This document shows positions 17,158-27,974 of a DNA stretch of 64,000 nucleotides, one piece after another. Position 1 is the stretch's first letter. The number at the start of each line of letters is the position of its first letter. Position numbers and translations under genes: made by a program. The DNA is from Sanguibacter antarcticus (lineage in GTDB: Bacteria; Actinomycetota; Actinomycetes; Actinomycetales; Cellulomonadaceae), in NCBI RefSeq assembly GCF_002564005.1, contig NZ_PDJG01000001.1, positions 2,418,001 through 2,482,000 of the forward strand. Direction: 5' to 3'. Below the pieces are notes generated by a model, which saw only the letters and a program-made list of their open reading frames with translations, was not told the origin of the DNA and searched no databases.

Positions 17158-17160
17158 TGT

Positions 17161-17220
17161 GCTGGCTCCGGGTGGAAGGTTGGTCAGGCTCGCGCCCGCT
17201 CGACTCCACCAGGAGCCAGC
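17161..17220 (-). promoter_or_regulatory. Long inverted repeat overlapping the leader peptide gene
   Basis: GCTGGCTCCGGGTGG (17161-17175) and CCACCAGGAGCCAGC (17206-17220) are reverse complements over 15 bp with one mismatch. In the transcript the first arm begins right after the Phe codon of the leader peptide, so a ribosome stalled on Trp, Tyr or Phe would mask it. The first arm (CTGGCTC) can also pair, with one wobble, with GGGCCAG of the downstream terminator stem. Confidence 0.6.
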
Positions 17221-17252
17221 GTAAAGCGCTGATACCAACGATTTCCGGTCAC
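17184..17252 (-). CDS. Putative aromatic-amino-acid leader peptide upstream of DAHP synthase
   Basis: A 22-codon gene: GTG start at 17252, product begins MTGNRWYQRFTLAPGG and stops with TGA at 17184-17186. Trp, Tyr and Phe codons lie at positions 6, 7 and 10. One of each end product of the shikimate pathway within five codons is the hallmark of a ribosome-mediated attenuator. No Shine-Dalgarno site is visible, and a -10-like TAACCT lies 7 nt upstream, so the message may be leaderless. C. glutamicum is reported to use a leader peptide (aroR) before a DAHP synthase gene; sequence similarity to it is not claimed. Confidence 0.65.
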   Translation of the reverse strand: MTGNRWYQRFTLAPGGVERARA

Positions 17253-17259
17253 GAGTGCG

Positions 17260-17265
17260 AGGTTA
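17260..17265 (-). promoter_or_regulatory. Possible -10 element for the aroG leader transcript
   Basis: TAACCT on the minus strand ends 7 nt before the GTG of the leader peptide, placing a start site at or next to that G. No convincing -35 is seen. Confidence 0.4.
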
Positions 17266-17308
17266 GCACGGCTGCCTCGAACGGTCCGCGCGACGCTACG
17301 CTCTGGAC

Positions 17309-17806
17309 ATGACTGTCCCGCCGTTCATCAGCGCCTTGCGCGCACACATCGGCACCGACATGCTCTGGCTCCCGGGGGTGAGCGGTGTCGTCCTCGACGA
17401 GGCTGGCCGCATCCTCCTCGCGCAGCGCGCTGACGACGCCCTGTGGACCGTCGTCAGCGGCGTCCTCGAGCCCGGCGAGGAGCCCGCTGTCGGCCTCGCC
17501 CGGGAGGTGCTCGAGGAAACTGGGGTGACCGTGCACGTCGAGGCGTTCTCGGCGCTGAGCGTCACCGGACCGGTCGTGTACCCCAACGGTGACCAGACGC
17601 AGTACGTCGACCTGTGCTTCGTCTGCCGACCGCTCGACGCCGCCGAAGCGTCCGCCGCCCACGTCGCGGACGACGAGTCTCTCGCCGTCGGGTGGTTCGG
17701 TCTGGACGACCTCCCCAAGGCGCTCTCCCCCACCTCGCGCGACAGGATCACCTGGACGCTCGCCTTCCTCAGCGACCCTGCAGCCGGACCGCGGTTCGCC
17801 CGTTGA
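17309..17806 (+). CDS. NUDIX hydrolase
   Basis: A 165-residue NUDIX protein. The NUDIX box G-x5-E-x7-R-E-x2-E-E-x-G is complete as GVLEPGEEPAVGLAREVLEE followed by TGV (about residues 51-73). The N-terminal VSGVVLDEAGRILLAQR is the first strand pair. Such enzymes cleave nucleoside diphosphates linked to another moiety; the substrate is unknown. It diverges from the aroG leader with only 56 bp between the two starts, so their promoters overlap back to back. A strong bidirectional terminator follows. Confidence 0.92.
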   Translation: MTVPPFISALRAHIGTDMLWLPGVSGVVLDEAGRILLAQRADDALWTVVSGVLEPGEEPAVGLAREVLEETGVTVHVEAFSALSVTGPVVYPNGDQTQYVDLCFVCRPLDAAEASAAHVADDESLAVGWFGLDDLPKALSPTSRDRITWTLAFLSDPAAGPRFAR

Positions 17807-17851
17807 AGCACTCCCGAGGGGACAGTGCGCGGCCCGGCTCCGGACGACGAC

Positions 17852-17881
17852 GGACCGCCACCGAGGGTCCGGTGGCGGTCC
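17852..17881. terminator. Bidirectional terminator between NUDIX gene and asd
   Basis: Perfect 11-bp inverted repeat GGACCGCCACC / GGTGGCGGTCC with an 8-nt loop, midway between two convergent genes. Confidence 0.75.
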
Positions 17882-17902
17882 ATCGTCGGACGTCGTCGAG
17901 GC

Positions 17903-20262
<2,360 letters not shown>

Positions 20263-20360
20263 CGAGATGCTCCGTTACTGTGCTGGTCCCGTTGATCTAA
20301 ACGTCCACCAGGTGCTGTCCGAAGCCACGATCGTACGCCGCGGCGCGTCGCGAGCGTCGC

Positions 20361-20379
20361 GGGTCCGCATCCCGGACCC
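20361..20379 (-). terminator. Terminator-like hairpin after the TauE/SafE gene
   Basis: GGGTCCG and CGGACCC (7 bp) around a 5-nt loop, immediately downstream of the TauE/SafE stop and about 100 bp before lysC. It likely separates the two transcripts. Confidence 0.5.
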
Positions 20380-20388
20380 GCTGGGTGG

Positions 20389-21189
20389 TCAGCGCACGAC
20401 GAGCTGCCAGGCGAGCCGCAGGATGAGCGCCGACACGACGACGAGGAACACCACGCGCACGAAGCCGCTGCCCTTCGCCACCGCCATCCGCGCGCCGAGG
20501 TAGGCGCCGCAGAAGTTCGCGACGCCGATGCACAGGCCCAGCGCCCAGATCACCGACCCGTGCGGGACGAAGAAGATCAGGGCGCCCGCGTTCGTCGCCA
20601 GGTTCGTGATCTTGGCGAGGGCCGAGGCCTGCAGGAACGCGTAGCCGAGGATGCTCACGAGCGCGATGACGAGGAACGTCCCGGTGCCTGGCCCGAGGAG
20701 GCCGTCGTACACCCCGATGACGAGCCCGATCCCGGCTGCGGCCCAGCGGTGCCCGTTGCCCTCCCAGCGCAGCTCGCTGCTCTTCCCGACAGACGGCCGG
20801 AACCACGTGTACGCGGCGACGCCGACAAGCACCGTGAGGATGATCGGGGTGAACAGGTCGGCAGGTATCTGCGACGCGAGCGCGGCACCGCCGAAAGCCC
20901 CGGCACAGGCCACGAGCGCCATCGGTCCAGCAGTCCGCAGGTCAGGCCCGACGCGGCGGTAGTACGTCGCCGCGCTCACCGAGGTGCCCATGATGCTGGC
21001 GAGCTTGTTCGTCGCGAGCGCCTGGATCGGCGTGATACCCGGGACGAGCAGGAGCGCCGGGAGCTGGACGAGCCCACCGCCCCCGACCACCGCGTCGATC
21101 CAGCCCGCAGCGAAGCCCGCCACCACGAGCGCGACGAGCGTCGTCGCACCGAGATCAAGCCCTCCGACCGCTACACCTGTACCGTCCAC
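20389..21189 (-). CDS. TauE/SafE-family (TSUP) membrane transporter
   Basis: A 266-residue probable anion (sulfite/sulfonate-type) exporter with about eight membrane segments. The family repeat motif is visible as FAAGWIDAVVGGGGLVQLPA near the N-terminus and as VIGVYDGLLGPGTGTFLVIA at about residue 145. TNKLASIMGTSVSAATY and TNLATNAGALIFF are the paired conserved loops. Start codons are weak: GTG 21189 was chosen, and TTG 21195 in the same frame is an alternative; neither has a clear ribosome site, so a leaderless message is possible. It is divergent from the ABC exporter. Confidence 0.88.
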   Translation of the reverse strand: MDGTGVAVGGLDLGATTLVALVVAGFAAGWIDAVVGGGGLVQLPALLLVPGITPIQALATNKLASIMGTSVSAATYYRRVGPDLRTAGPMALVACAGAFGGAALASQIPADLFTPIILTVLVGVAAYTWFRPSVGKSSELRWEGNGHRWAAAGIGLVIGVYDGLLGPGTGTFLVIALVSILGYAFLQASALAKITNLATNAGALIFFVPHGSVIWALGLCIGVANFCGAYLGARMAVAKGSGFVRVVFLVVVSALILRLAWQLVVR

Positions 21190-21279
21190 CGGCAATTCGT
21201 ATCACGGCGGACGGTACCGGAGAGCGCCCTCGCGGCGCGGGGCGCACGCACCGCAGGGACCTCTCGCTACTCTCGGTCC

Positions 21280-22266
21280 ATGACGAGTGCAGAGCCGCCC
21301 TCCCCACCCGTGCTCGTTCCTGTGCCCACGGCGTCACCGGTCGCGACACCGACCGAGTACGGCGTGATCGCCCAGGGCGTGCGACGGACGTTCGGGAGCG
21401 TGCGCGCCGTCGAGGACGTCCACATGCTGGCCCGGCGCGGCTCCGTCACCGCGCTCATCGGCCCCAACGGGTCGGGCAAGACGACGCTCATGCTCATGCT
21501 CGCCGGGCTGCTCGTCCCCGACGCCGGCCACATCTTCATCGACGGCCTCGACCCCGTGACGCAGAACTACGCGGCGCGCTCGCGCGTGGGCTGGATGCCC
21601 GACGTCTTCGGGACGTGGGACTCTCTCACCGCGCGCGAGGTGCTCGAGACGTCCGGCGCCGCCTACCGGCTCCCGGCGGCCTACGCCAAGGAGCGGGCCA
21701 ACGAGCTCCTGGCGACCGTGCACCTCAACGACCTCGCTGACCAGCCCGCGCACGTCCTGTCGCGCGGGCAGAAGCAGCGCCTCGGCCTCGCACGAGCGCT
21801 CGTCCACAACCCGTCCGTCCTCATCCTCGACGAGCCGGCCAACGGACTCGACCCGCGCTCGCGCATCGAGCTGCGCGCCCTCGTCCGCACCATCGCCGCA
21901 ACAGGCACCACCGTCCTCGTCTCGAGCCACATCCTCGCGGAGCTCGACGAGATGGTCGACGACGCCGTCTTCGTCTCGAACGGGCGCACCGTCGCCAGCG
22001 AGTCCGTCGCCGAGGCCCGCACCGCCCATCGCACCTGGCGGATGAGAGCCATGACCCCCGAGCCTCTCCAGGCGTGGCTGCGGTCGGTCGCTGTCCCGTT
22101 CGTCGAGCAGCCCGACGGTTCGCTCGTCCTCCAGCTCGCCGGCGAGGAAGCCGCGTCCCGGATCTTGCGCGACAGCGTCACCGCAGGTGTGCCCGTCGTC
22201 TCCCTCGCGCCCTCGGGCGGCGCGCTCGAACAGACCTACCTCTCCCTCGACGAGGAGCGCCGGTGA
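21280..22266 (+). CDS. ABC transporter ATP-binding protein
   Basis: A 328-residue nucleotide-binding subunit of an ABC-2 type exporter. Walker A is GPNGSGKTTLM, the signature loop is LSRGQKQR, Walker B is VLILDEPANGLDP and the switch His is in VLVSSHI. An N-terminal Pro-rich extension of about 30 residues precedes the domain, and about 80 residues after it (including the ALEQTYLSLDEER end) are typical of exporter ATPases. ATG 21280 is the only start consistent with the divergent neighbour; the frame stays open further upstream without domain content. The stop overlaps the permease start by 4 bp. Confidence 0.93.
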   Translation: MTSAEPPSPPVLVPVPTASPVATPTEYGVIAQGVRRTFGSVRAVEDVHMLARRGSVTALIGPNGSGKTTLMLMLAGLLVPDAGHIFIDGLDPVTQNYAARSRVGWMPDVFGTWDSLTAREVLETSGAAYRLPAAYAKERANELLATVHLNDLADQPAHVLSRGQKQRLGLARALVHNPSVLILDEPANGLDPRSRIELRALVRTIAATGTTVLVSSHILAELDEMVDDAVFVSNGRTVASESVAEARTAHRTWRMRAMTPEPLQAWLRSVAVPFVEQPDGSLVLQLAGEEAASRILRDSVTAGVPVVSLAPSGGALEQTYLSLDEERR

Positions 22267-23429
22267 CCTACCCACCTGCCCCGACGCCCCTCTCCGGCTC
22301 CGGGCCCTACGGCCCGGGCTCGCCGCCGCCCGCACCGGCGCCCGGACAGTACGGTGCACCGCCCACCGGCCCAGCAGAGCGCGGCGACTGGTCGCTCTCG
22401 TGGCACGGCGTGCGCACCGTGGCACGCCTCGAGCTCACGCAACGCATCCGCTCGACCCGATGGAAGACCGCCCTCGTCGTCTGGTTCGTCGTCGTCGGCG
22501 GCATCTCGGTCCTCATCAGCACCGCCGCGTCCTTCGGGTCGACCTACGGCGACATCAAGACCGGCCCGCTGATCTTCGGTCTCAACGTCTTCTTCATCCT
22601 CTTCCTCGGGCTCCTCGTCACCCCGACGCTCAGCTCCAGCGCCATCAACGGCGACCGCAACGCAGGCACCCTCGCCATCCTCCAGGTCACGCTCCTCACA
22701 CCCCTGGAGATCACGCTCGGCAAGCTTCTCGCCGGATGGTCCGCCGCGCTCGCCTTCCTCGCCGTGAGCATCCCCTTCATCGTGTGGGCGTTCTTCGCCG
22801 GCGGTGTCCCCGTCCTGGCGGTCGTGACGACGCTCGCGCTCCTCAGCCTCGTCCTCGCGGTCGTGTGCGCGTTCAGCCTCGCGCTGTCCTCTCTCGTCAC
22901 CAAGACGAGCGGGTCGACGATGCTCTCCTACCTCACGGTCGCCGGGCTCGCGTTCTTCTCCTTCATCCTCTTTCTCCTCACCCTCATCCCCATGACGAGC
23001 GAGGACACGGTCCGGGTCCAGCAGGCCTCGGCCTTCGACTCCGAGACCGGACAGGTCACCGCCTGCGAGTGGCAGACCTACGAGACCAGCCAGGTGCACA
23101 CCGAGCGCACCTGGTGGCTCCTCGCCGTCAACCCGTTCGTCATGATCGCCGACGCCTCGCCCGGTGGCGAGTCCTTCGGCGAGAACGGGGCCGACCCGCT
23201 CGCAGCGATCCGCGACAGCGTCCGGGAGATGCGCGCCGGCCAGGGAGCACCGAGCACCTCGTGCCCGGCCGAGATCTCCGGGATCGAGCAGACAGACCCG
23301 TCCACCGCCCCCGTGTGGCCGCTCGGGCTCGTGTTCTACGTCCTGCTCGGCGCCGGGTCCGTGTACCTCACCGTCCGTCGCATCCGGATCCCGCAGCGAC
23401 GGCTCGCCCGCGGGACGCGCATCGCCTGA
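22263..23429 (+). CDS. ABC-2 type transporter permease
   Basis: A 388-residue membrane subunit. A Pro/Gly-rich cytoplasmic N-terminus (about 1-40) is followed by about six membrane segments. Between the last two lies a long extracellular region (about 255-345) containing two cysteines that could form a disulfide (TACEWQ and TSCPAE). The GTG start sits in GTGA, overlapping the ATPase stop, so the pair is translated together. Exporter polarity is expected, with no substrate clue. Similar two-gene exporters occur widely in actinobacteria. Confidence 0.87.
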   Translation: MTYPPAPTPLSGSGPYGPGSPPPAPAPGQYGAPPTGPAERGDWSLSWHGVRTVARLELTQRIRSTRWKTALVVWFVVVGGISVLISTAASFGSTYGDIKTGPLIFGLNVFFILFLGLLVTPTLSSSAINGDRNAGTLAILQVTLLTPLEITLGKLLAGWSAALAFLAVSIPFIVWAFFAGGVPVLAVVTTLALLSLVLAVVCAFSLALSSLVTKTSGSTMLSYLTVAGLAFFSFILFLLTLIPMTSEDTVRVQQASAFDSETGQVTACEWQTYETSQVHTERTWWLLAVNPFVMIADASPGGESFGENGADPLAAIRDSVREMRAGQGAPSTSCPAEISGIEQTDPSTAPVWPLGLVFYVLLGAGSVYLTVRRIRIPQRRLARGTRIA

Positions 23430-23440
23430 GCGGTCGCGCG

Positions 23441-24049
23441 TCAGGACTGGAGCGCGTCGTACTCCGCCTCGGCGGCGACATCGTCGGCGACGTCGAGGCG
23501 CAGGTGCCCGAGGATGAGCTGGAGGACGCGCAGCGCGCTCGCCGCCCGCTCGCCCCACGACGACAGGTACGAGAACTGCCACCACCACAGGGCCTCGATC
23601 GAGCTCCCGGCGTCGTAGTGCTGGAGCCCTTGGGTCAGGGCCGACGCGATGGTCGCGAGGTCGGCCGAGAGGCTCGCGCTCCCGAGGTCGGGGCCGAGCA
23701 CCGGGTCGATGACCTCGACGTACTCGTCGAGACCCTCGAGCAGCTTCGCCAGGCCAACACGCAACGGGTCGAGGTCGATCTCCTCGCCCGCGTCCGGCTC
23801 GAACCGCTCGGAGGGGACCACGTCGATCATCGCGCCCAGGCGGGCACCAGCACCGAGGATGTCCGACGTCGCGAGGAGCAGCAGCGGGATCGCCGCGTCC
23901 GGGGCCCCGCCGGACGCGACCTCGGCGCACGTCTGGAGGAACCGTTTGGCCTGCGGGACCACGGCGGCAGCCACGGATCGCAGGTCGGCTGCGTCCTGCG
24001 CGGCCACCTGGCCCGCCGCACCGTTCTCCAGCGTGGTCTCGTCAGTCAT
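23441..24049 (-). CDS. DUF5063 domain-containing protein
   Basis: A 202-residue, acidic, helical protein matching the DUF5063 family that is commonly encoded next to recR in actinobacteria. Recognisable pieces are AKRFLQTCAEVASGG, DVVPSERFEPDAGEEIDLDP and EALWWWQFSYLSSWGERAAS. Function is unknown. The ATG at 24049 starts MTDETTLENG. It is separated from recR by 115 bp without an obvious terminator, so it may be the distal gene of a dnaX-recR-DUF5063 operon. Confidence 0.85.
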   Translation of the reverse strand: MTDETTLENGAAGQVAAQDAADLRSVAAAVVPQAKRFLQTCAEVASGGAPDAAIPLLLLATSDILGAGARLGAMIDVVPSERFEPDAGEEIDLDPLRVGLAKLLEGLDEYVEVIDPVLGPDLGSASLSADLATIASALTQGLQHYDAGSSIEALWWWQFSYLSSWGERAASALRVLQLILGHLRLDVADDVAAEAEYDALQS

Positions 24050-24164
24050 GAACAGCTCTCCAAGCCTCCGGACGGCGCCAGGTCTGCCTCGCGTCGTCTC
24101 TCCAGTGTCCCCGTGGACGGGGTGCCGCGCGAACGTGCGCGTCCTGCTCTCTGACCGTGGAGGC

Positions 24165-24764
24165 TCAGCCGCCGACGACCCTGCGGCCTTCGAAGGCCCG
24201 CCCGAGCGTGACCTCGTCGGCGTACTCGAGGTCGCCACCGACAGGCAGGCCGGACGCGAGGCGCGTCACGCGCAACCCCATCGGGCCGAGCAGGCGGGCG
24301 AGGTAGGTGGCCGTGGCCTCCCCCTCGACGTTCGGGTCCATCGCGAGGATGACCTCTTGCACCACGCCGTCGGCGAGGCGCGTGAGGAGCTCCTTGATCC
24401 GCAGGTCGTCAGGTCCCACGTTGTCGATCGGGTTGATCGCTCCGCCGAGCACGTGGTACCGCCCGCGGAACTCTCGCGTGCGCTCGACAGCGACGACGTC
24501 CTTGGGCTCCTCGACCACGCAGATGACCGCGGTCGAGCGGCGAGGGTCGCGGCACACGCGGCACTCCTCAGACTCTGCGACGTTGCCGCAGATCTCGCAG
24601 AACCGGACCCGCGCCTTCACCTCGGTGAGCGCGTCCACGAGCCGCCGGACGTCGCCACCGTCTGCCGCGAGCAGGTGGAACGCGATGCGCTGCGCACTCT
24701 TGGGGCCGATCCCGGGCAGCAGCCCGAGCTCGTCGATCAGGTCCTGGACCACGCCTTCATACAT
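24165..24764 (-). CDS. recR: Recombination mediator protein RecR
   Basis: A 199-residue RecR for RecFOR-type gap repair. The N-terminal HhH appears as [15 protein letters not shown], the zinc finger as C-x2-C-x8-C-x2-C ([17 protein letters not shown]), and the Toprim domain as [17 protein letters not shown] with [16 protein letters not shown]. Length and start ([14 protein letters not shown]) are canonical. It lies 56 bp downstream of dnaX on the same strand, the usual arrangement. Confidence 0.97.
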   Translation of the reverse strand: MYEGVVQDLIDELGLLPGIGPKSAQRIAFHLLAADGGDVRRLVDALTEVKARVRFCEICGNVAESEECRVCRDPRRSTAVICVVEEPKDVVAVERTREFRGRYHVLGGAINPIDNVGPDDLRIKELLTRLADGVVQEVILAMDPNVEGEATATYLARLLGPMGLRVTRLASGLPVGGDLEYADEVTLGRAFEGRRVVGG

Positions 24765-24820
24765 GCCCCCAGCCTATGCGGCCACGGGGCACAGACCGTG
24801 CGACGGCGCGCGGCCCCGGG

Positions 24821-27205
24821 TCAGCTGCCGCTGTTGATGATGTCGTCGACGACCACTCCCCCGAGCATCTGCACGACGAGCGGCGCACCGACGAGGCCCG
24901 ACGACGCGAGGTCTTCGTCGTCCGGCTGCGGGTCGTCGACCACCTGGGTGCGAGCCATCTCTTCACGCCGAGAGCGCGCGACGCGACGTTCCGCCGCCTG
25001 GCGCGGGCTCTCGCGCTCCGGCTCCGGCGGGGGCTCGTGCCCTGGGTCGAAGTCGTCTGGTGGTTCTTCACCGAACTCGCTCGGGCCGCCTGCGGACGGG
25101 CGTGCCCGTCCTGCGTGCGACGGCCCTGAGCCGACCTCGCCCGGGTGCGTAGCCCCTGGTCGCACAACGGCTCCGGGGCCCTGGGGCGCGGACGTCTGCG
25201 GCGGCTGTGCTGCGGACGACGGGCCTGCCACGGGCGCCGGTGCCGCACCGCTCGCCGGCCGCGCCGGTGCGTCCCACGACGCGGCAGCCGCTGCGGGGTC
25301 GACTCCCGCGATCCGGCCGACAGGGCTGCCAGACCCAGCCCCAGGAGCACTCTCCGGTCCTGCCCCGGGAGCCGCGGTCGCTCCGCCAGAGGAAGCCCCC
25401 CGACCGCTGGGCCCGCCCGCTCCGCGGACCTGCTCTTCTAGGCCGCCCTCGACACGGACGTCGAAACCGAGCGTCTCCCGGACAGCCCGCTGGACGAGCT
25501 CGGCGCCGGGGCTGCTGCGGAAGGCTGTCGCCAGACCGGCCGACGCGAAGGTCAGGTAGAGCGTGGTGTCCGTGAGGTCCGCTACCTGAGCGTTCTGGCT
25601 CACGAGCGCCCACGTCGCCTTCCGGAGCCTGCTCAACGTGTCCAGCACCTCTGGCCAGCGACGGCGCAGCATCTCCGTGCTCGCAGCGCTCCCCATACCG
25701 GCCGCAGCCGCCTGCGCCTGCGCCTGCGTCGGTGCCGGTGCCGGTGCCGCGCTGGGTGCTGGGACCGAGGGCGAGCTCTCGACACGTGCGTCTGCTGCTC
25801 GACCGGCAGCAGGCGCCACCGGCGCGTGCTCCGCGGGCTCGCGCATGGGGTGCGCCGCGGGCACCTCCTCGTCCTGGCGAGGCGCAGCAGGCGCGGCTGG
25901 CGCAGCTGCTGCGGCAGGCGCAGCCGGGACAGGCGCCCGTTCGACAGGACCTGCTGCGGGCGGTGCTGGTGCGGCCGGGACAGGCTCGGCCTGCGCCCGG
26001 ACGGCGGGCGCGACGGCCTGCTGCACCGGCGCGTGGACGACACCACGCTCGAGCCGGTCGAGACGCGCTCCGACGCCCGACAGGGAGTCGTCGACGGCCG
26101 GGAGGAGCAGGCGAGCGCACAGGAGCTCGAGGTGCAGACGCGGCGAGGTTGCGCCGCTCATCTCGGACAGGGCGGCGTTGACCACGTCGGCCGACCGCGA
26201 GAGCTCGGTCGCACCGAGGTTCGTCGCCTGCGTCATCATCCGGGCCATCTGGTCCGCCGGGACGCTGCGGAGCACCGCCTGGGCCGCGTCGCCGGAGACA
26301 GACAGGACGATGAGGTCGCGCAGCCGCTCGAGGAGGTCCTCGACGAACCGTCGGGGCTCATGCCCGGTCGAGACGACGTGGTCGACCACGCGGAACATCA
26401 CCGCGCCGTCGCGTGCGGCGAGCGCCTCGACGACGTCGTCGAGCAAGGTCACGTGCGTGTAGCCGAGGAGCGAGACGGCCCGCTCGTAGTCGAGGGTCGC
26501 GTCCTGGGCGCCGGCCATGAGCTGGTCGAGGACGGACAACGAGTCGCGGACGGAGCCGCCACCGGCACGCACGACGAGCGGCAGCACGCCGGACCCGACC
26601 GAGATCCCTTCGCTCGCGCAGAGATCGCCGAGGTACGCCTGGAGGGTCTCGGGTGCCACCAGCCGGAAGGGGTAGTGGTGGGTCCGCGACCGGATGGTGC
26701 CGATGACCTTGTCCGGCTCCGTCGTCGCGAAGATGAACTTGAGGTACTCCGGCGGCTCTTCGACGATCTTGAGCAGCGCGTTGAAGCCCTGCGCCGTGAC
26801 CATGTGGGCCTCGTCGAGGATGAAGATCTTGAAGCGGTCGCGCGACGGGCTGAAGGTGGCGCGCTCGCGCAGCTCGCGGGCGTCGTCCACACCACCGTGG
26901 CTCGCGGCGTCGATCTCGACGACGTCGAGGCTCCCTGGCCCGCCGCGGGCCAGGTCGATGCACGACTCGCACTCGCCGCACGGGGTGTCGGTCGGCGACT
27001 GCGGTGTGTTGCGCGCGCAGTTGAGGATCCGGGCGAGGATGCGGGCCGACGTCGTCTTTCCGCAGCCCCGCGGACCGGAGAAGAGGTAGGCGTGGTTCAC
27101 GCGGTCGGAACGCAGAGCCTGCATGAGCGGACCCGTCACGTGCTCCTGACCGATCACCTCGGCGAAGTTCTCAGGACGGTATCGGCGGTACAGGGCTGTG
27201 CTCAC
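24821..27205 (-). CDS. dnaX: DNA polymerase III subunits gamma/tau
   Basis: A 794-residue clamp-loader ATPase. Walker A is FSGPRGCGKTTSA, the zinc module has cysteines in NCARNT and PCGECESC, Walker B/DExx is FILDEAHMV, and the sensor loop is FATTEPDKVIGTIRSR. Domain III ends near residue 370. A long Ala/Pro-rich linker (about 395-500) follows, then a conserved C-terminal block (RRRWPEVLDTLSRLRKATWA) seen in tau, and another disordered stretch. No slippery heptamer is obvious, so a short gamma form by frameshifting is not supported. The ATG at 27205 is clear. Confidence 0.96.
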   Translation of the reverse strand: MSTALYRRYRPENFAEVIGQEHVTGPLMQALRSDRVNHAYLFSGPRGCGKTTSARILARILNCARNTPQSPTDTPCGECESCIDLARGGPGSLDVVEIDAASHGGVDDARELRERATFSPSRDRFKIFILDEAHMVTAQGFNALLKIVEEPPEYLKFIFATTEPDKVIGTIRSRTHHYPFRLVAPETLQAYLGDLCASEGISVGSGVLPLVVRAGGGSVRDSLSVLDQLMAGAQDATLDYERAVSLLGYTHVTLLDDVVEALAARDGAVMFRVVDHVVSTGHEPRRFVEDLLERLRDLIVLSVSGDAAQAVLRSVPADQMARMMTQATNLGATELSRSADVVNAALSEMSGATSPRLHLELLCARLLLPAVDDSLSGVGARLDRLERGVVHAPVQQAVAPAVRAQAEPVPAAPAPPAAGPVERAPVPAAPAAAAAPAAPAAPRQDEEVPAAHPMREPAEHAPVAPAAGRAADARVESSPSVPAPSAAPAPAPTQAQAQAAAAGMGSAASTEMLRRRWPEVLDTLSRLRKATWALVSQNAQVADLTDTTLYLTFASAGLATAFRSSPGAELVQRAVRETLGFDVRVEGGLEEQVRGAGGPSGRGASSGGATAAPGAGPESAPGAGSGSPVGRIAGVDPAAAAASWDAPARPASGAAPAPVAGPSSAAQPPQTSAPQGPGAVVRPGATHPGEVGSGPSHAGRARPSAGGPSEFGEEPPDDFDPGHEPPPEPERESPRQAAERRVARSRREEMARTQVVDDPQPDDEDLASSGLVGAPLVVQMLGGVVVDDIINSGS

Positions 27206-27311
27206 GTCGCCACCTTAGACGGTGGACCTGACAGCCCGCGGCGGAGCGCGCGGACCGGCTGCGAGCCCGCCGCACGATCCGCGACGTGCGTCCGACGGGC
27301 GCCGCGCACCG

Positions 27312-27974
27312 TCACCGGTGCAGAGCCTTGCGCGCCAGACGGTTCCCGAGGAGCTGGGCGAGCTGGACGATGACGATGATCACACCGAGCGAGACGAACG
27401 TGACCTCCCAGTTGAACTTCTGGTACCCGTACCGGATGGCGAAGTCACCCAGACCGCCACCGCCCACGAGGCCAGCCATCGCCGACATGTCGATGACACC
27501 GACGAAGAGGAACGTGTACCCGAGGACGAGCGGCGCGAGCGCCTCGGGGATGAGCACCGACCAGATGATCCGCAGCCGCGAGGCACCCATCGCCCGCGCT
27601 GCCTCGATGACGCCCGGGTCGAGGGCGACGAGGTTCTGCTCGACGATCCGCGAGAACGCGAAGGCCGCGACGATCGACATGGGGAAGATGACGGCGGTGG
27701 TCCCGAGCGTCGACCCCATGACCTCGCGCGTCACCGGCGCGATCGCGGCGAGGAAGATGATGAACGGGATGGGTCGGACGATGTTGACGAGCACGTTGAG
27801 CACAGCGAAGACGGGACCGTTCGAGAGCAGGTTCCCCGTCCGTGCGACGTAGAGCCCGAGCCCGAGGAGCAGCCCCACGACGCCGCCGACGAGCATGCTC
27901 ACGGAGACCATGTAGAGCGTGTCGCCCAGTGCCTCGACGAGGATCGGGCTGAGGAAGGTCCAGTCGCGGTTCAT
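27312..27974 (-). CDS. metI: Methionine ABC transporter permease
   Basis: A 220-residue MetI-type permease with five to six membrane segments and the binding-protein-dependent transport EAA loop (IEAARAMGASRLRIIWSVLI). Methionine-family hallmarks are the NIVRPIPFIIFLAAIAP segment and GLGDFAIRYGYQ. Start ATG 27974 overlaps the metN stop by 4 bp (ATGA). A small hairpin (GCACCG/CGGTGC, 27306-27321) overlaps the stop codon and may end the transcript. Substrate assignment rests on the metQ-metN-metI cluster. Confidence 0.95.
   Translation of the reverse strand: MNRDWTFLSPILVEALGDTLYMVSVSMLVGGVVGLLLGLGLYVARTGNLLSNGPVFAVLNVLVNIVRPIPFIIFLAAIAPVTREVMGSTLGTTAVIFPMSIVAAFAFSRIVEQNLVALDPGVIEAARAMGASRLRIIWSVLIPEALAPLVLGYTFLFVGVIDMSAMAGLVGGGGLGDFAIRYGYQKFNWEVTFVSLGVIIVIVQLAQLLGNRLARKALHR

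Noticed and set aside
20560..21279. In-frame extension upstream of the ABC ATPase
   Set aside because: It lies antisense to the TauE/SafE gene and is charged low-complexity sequence; the ATG at 21280 begins just before the conserved domain.
24821..27205. Programmed frameshift making a short gamma subunit of DnaX
   Set aside because: No A-rich slippery heptamer with a downstream stem was visible; the single long frame is sufficient.
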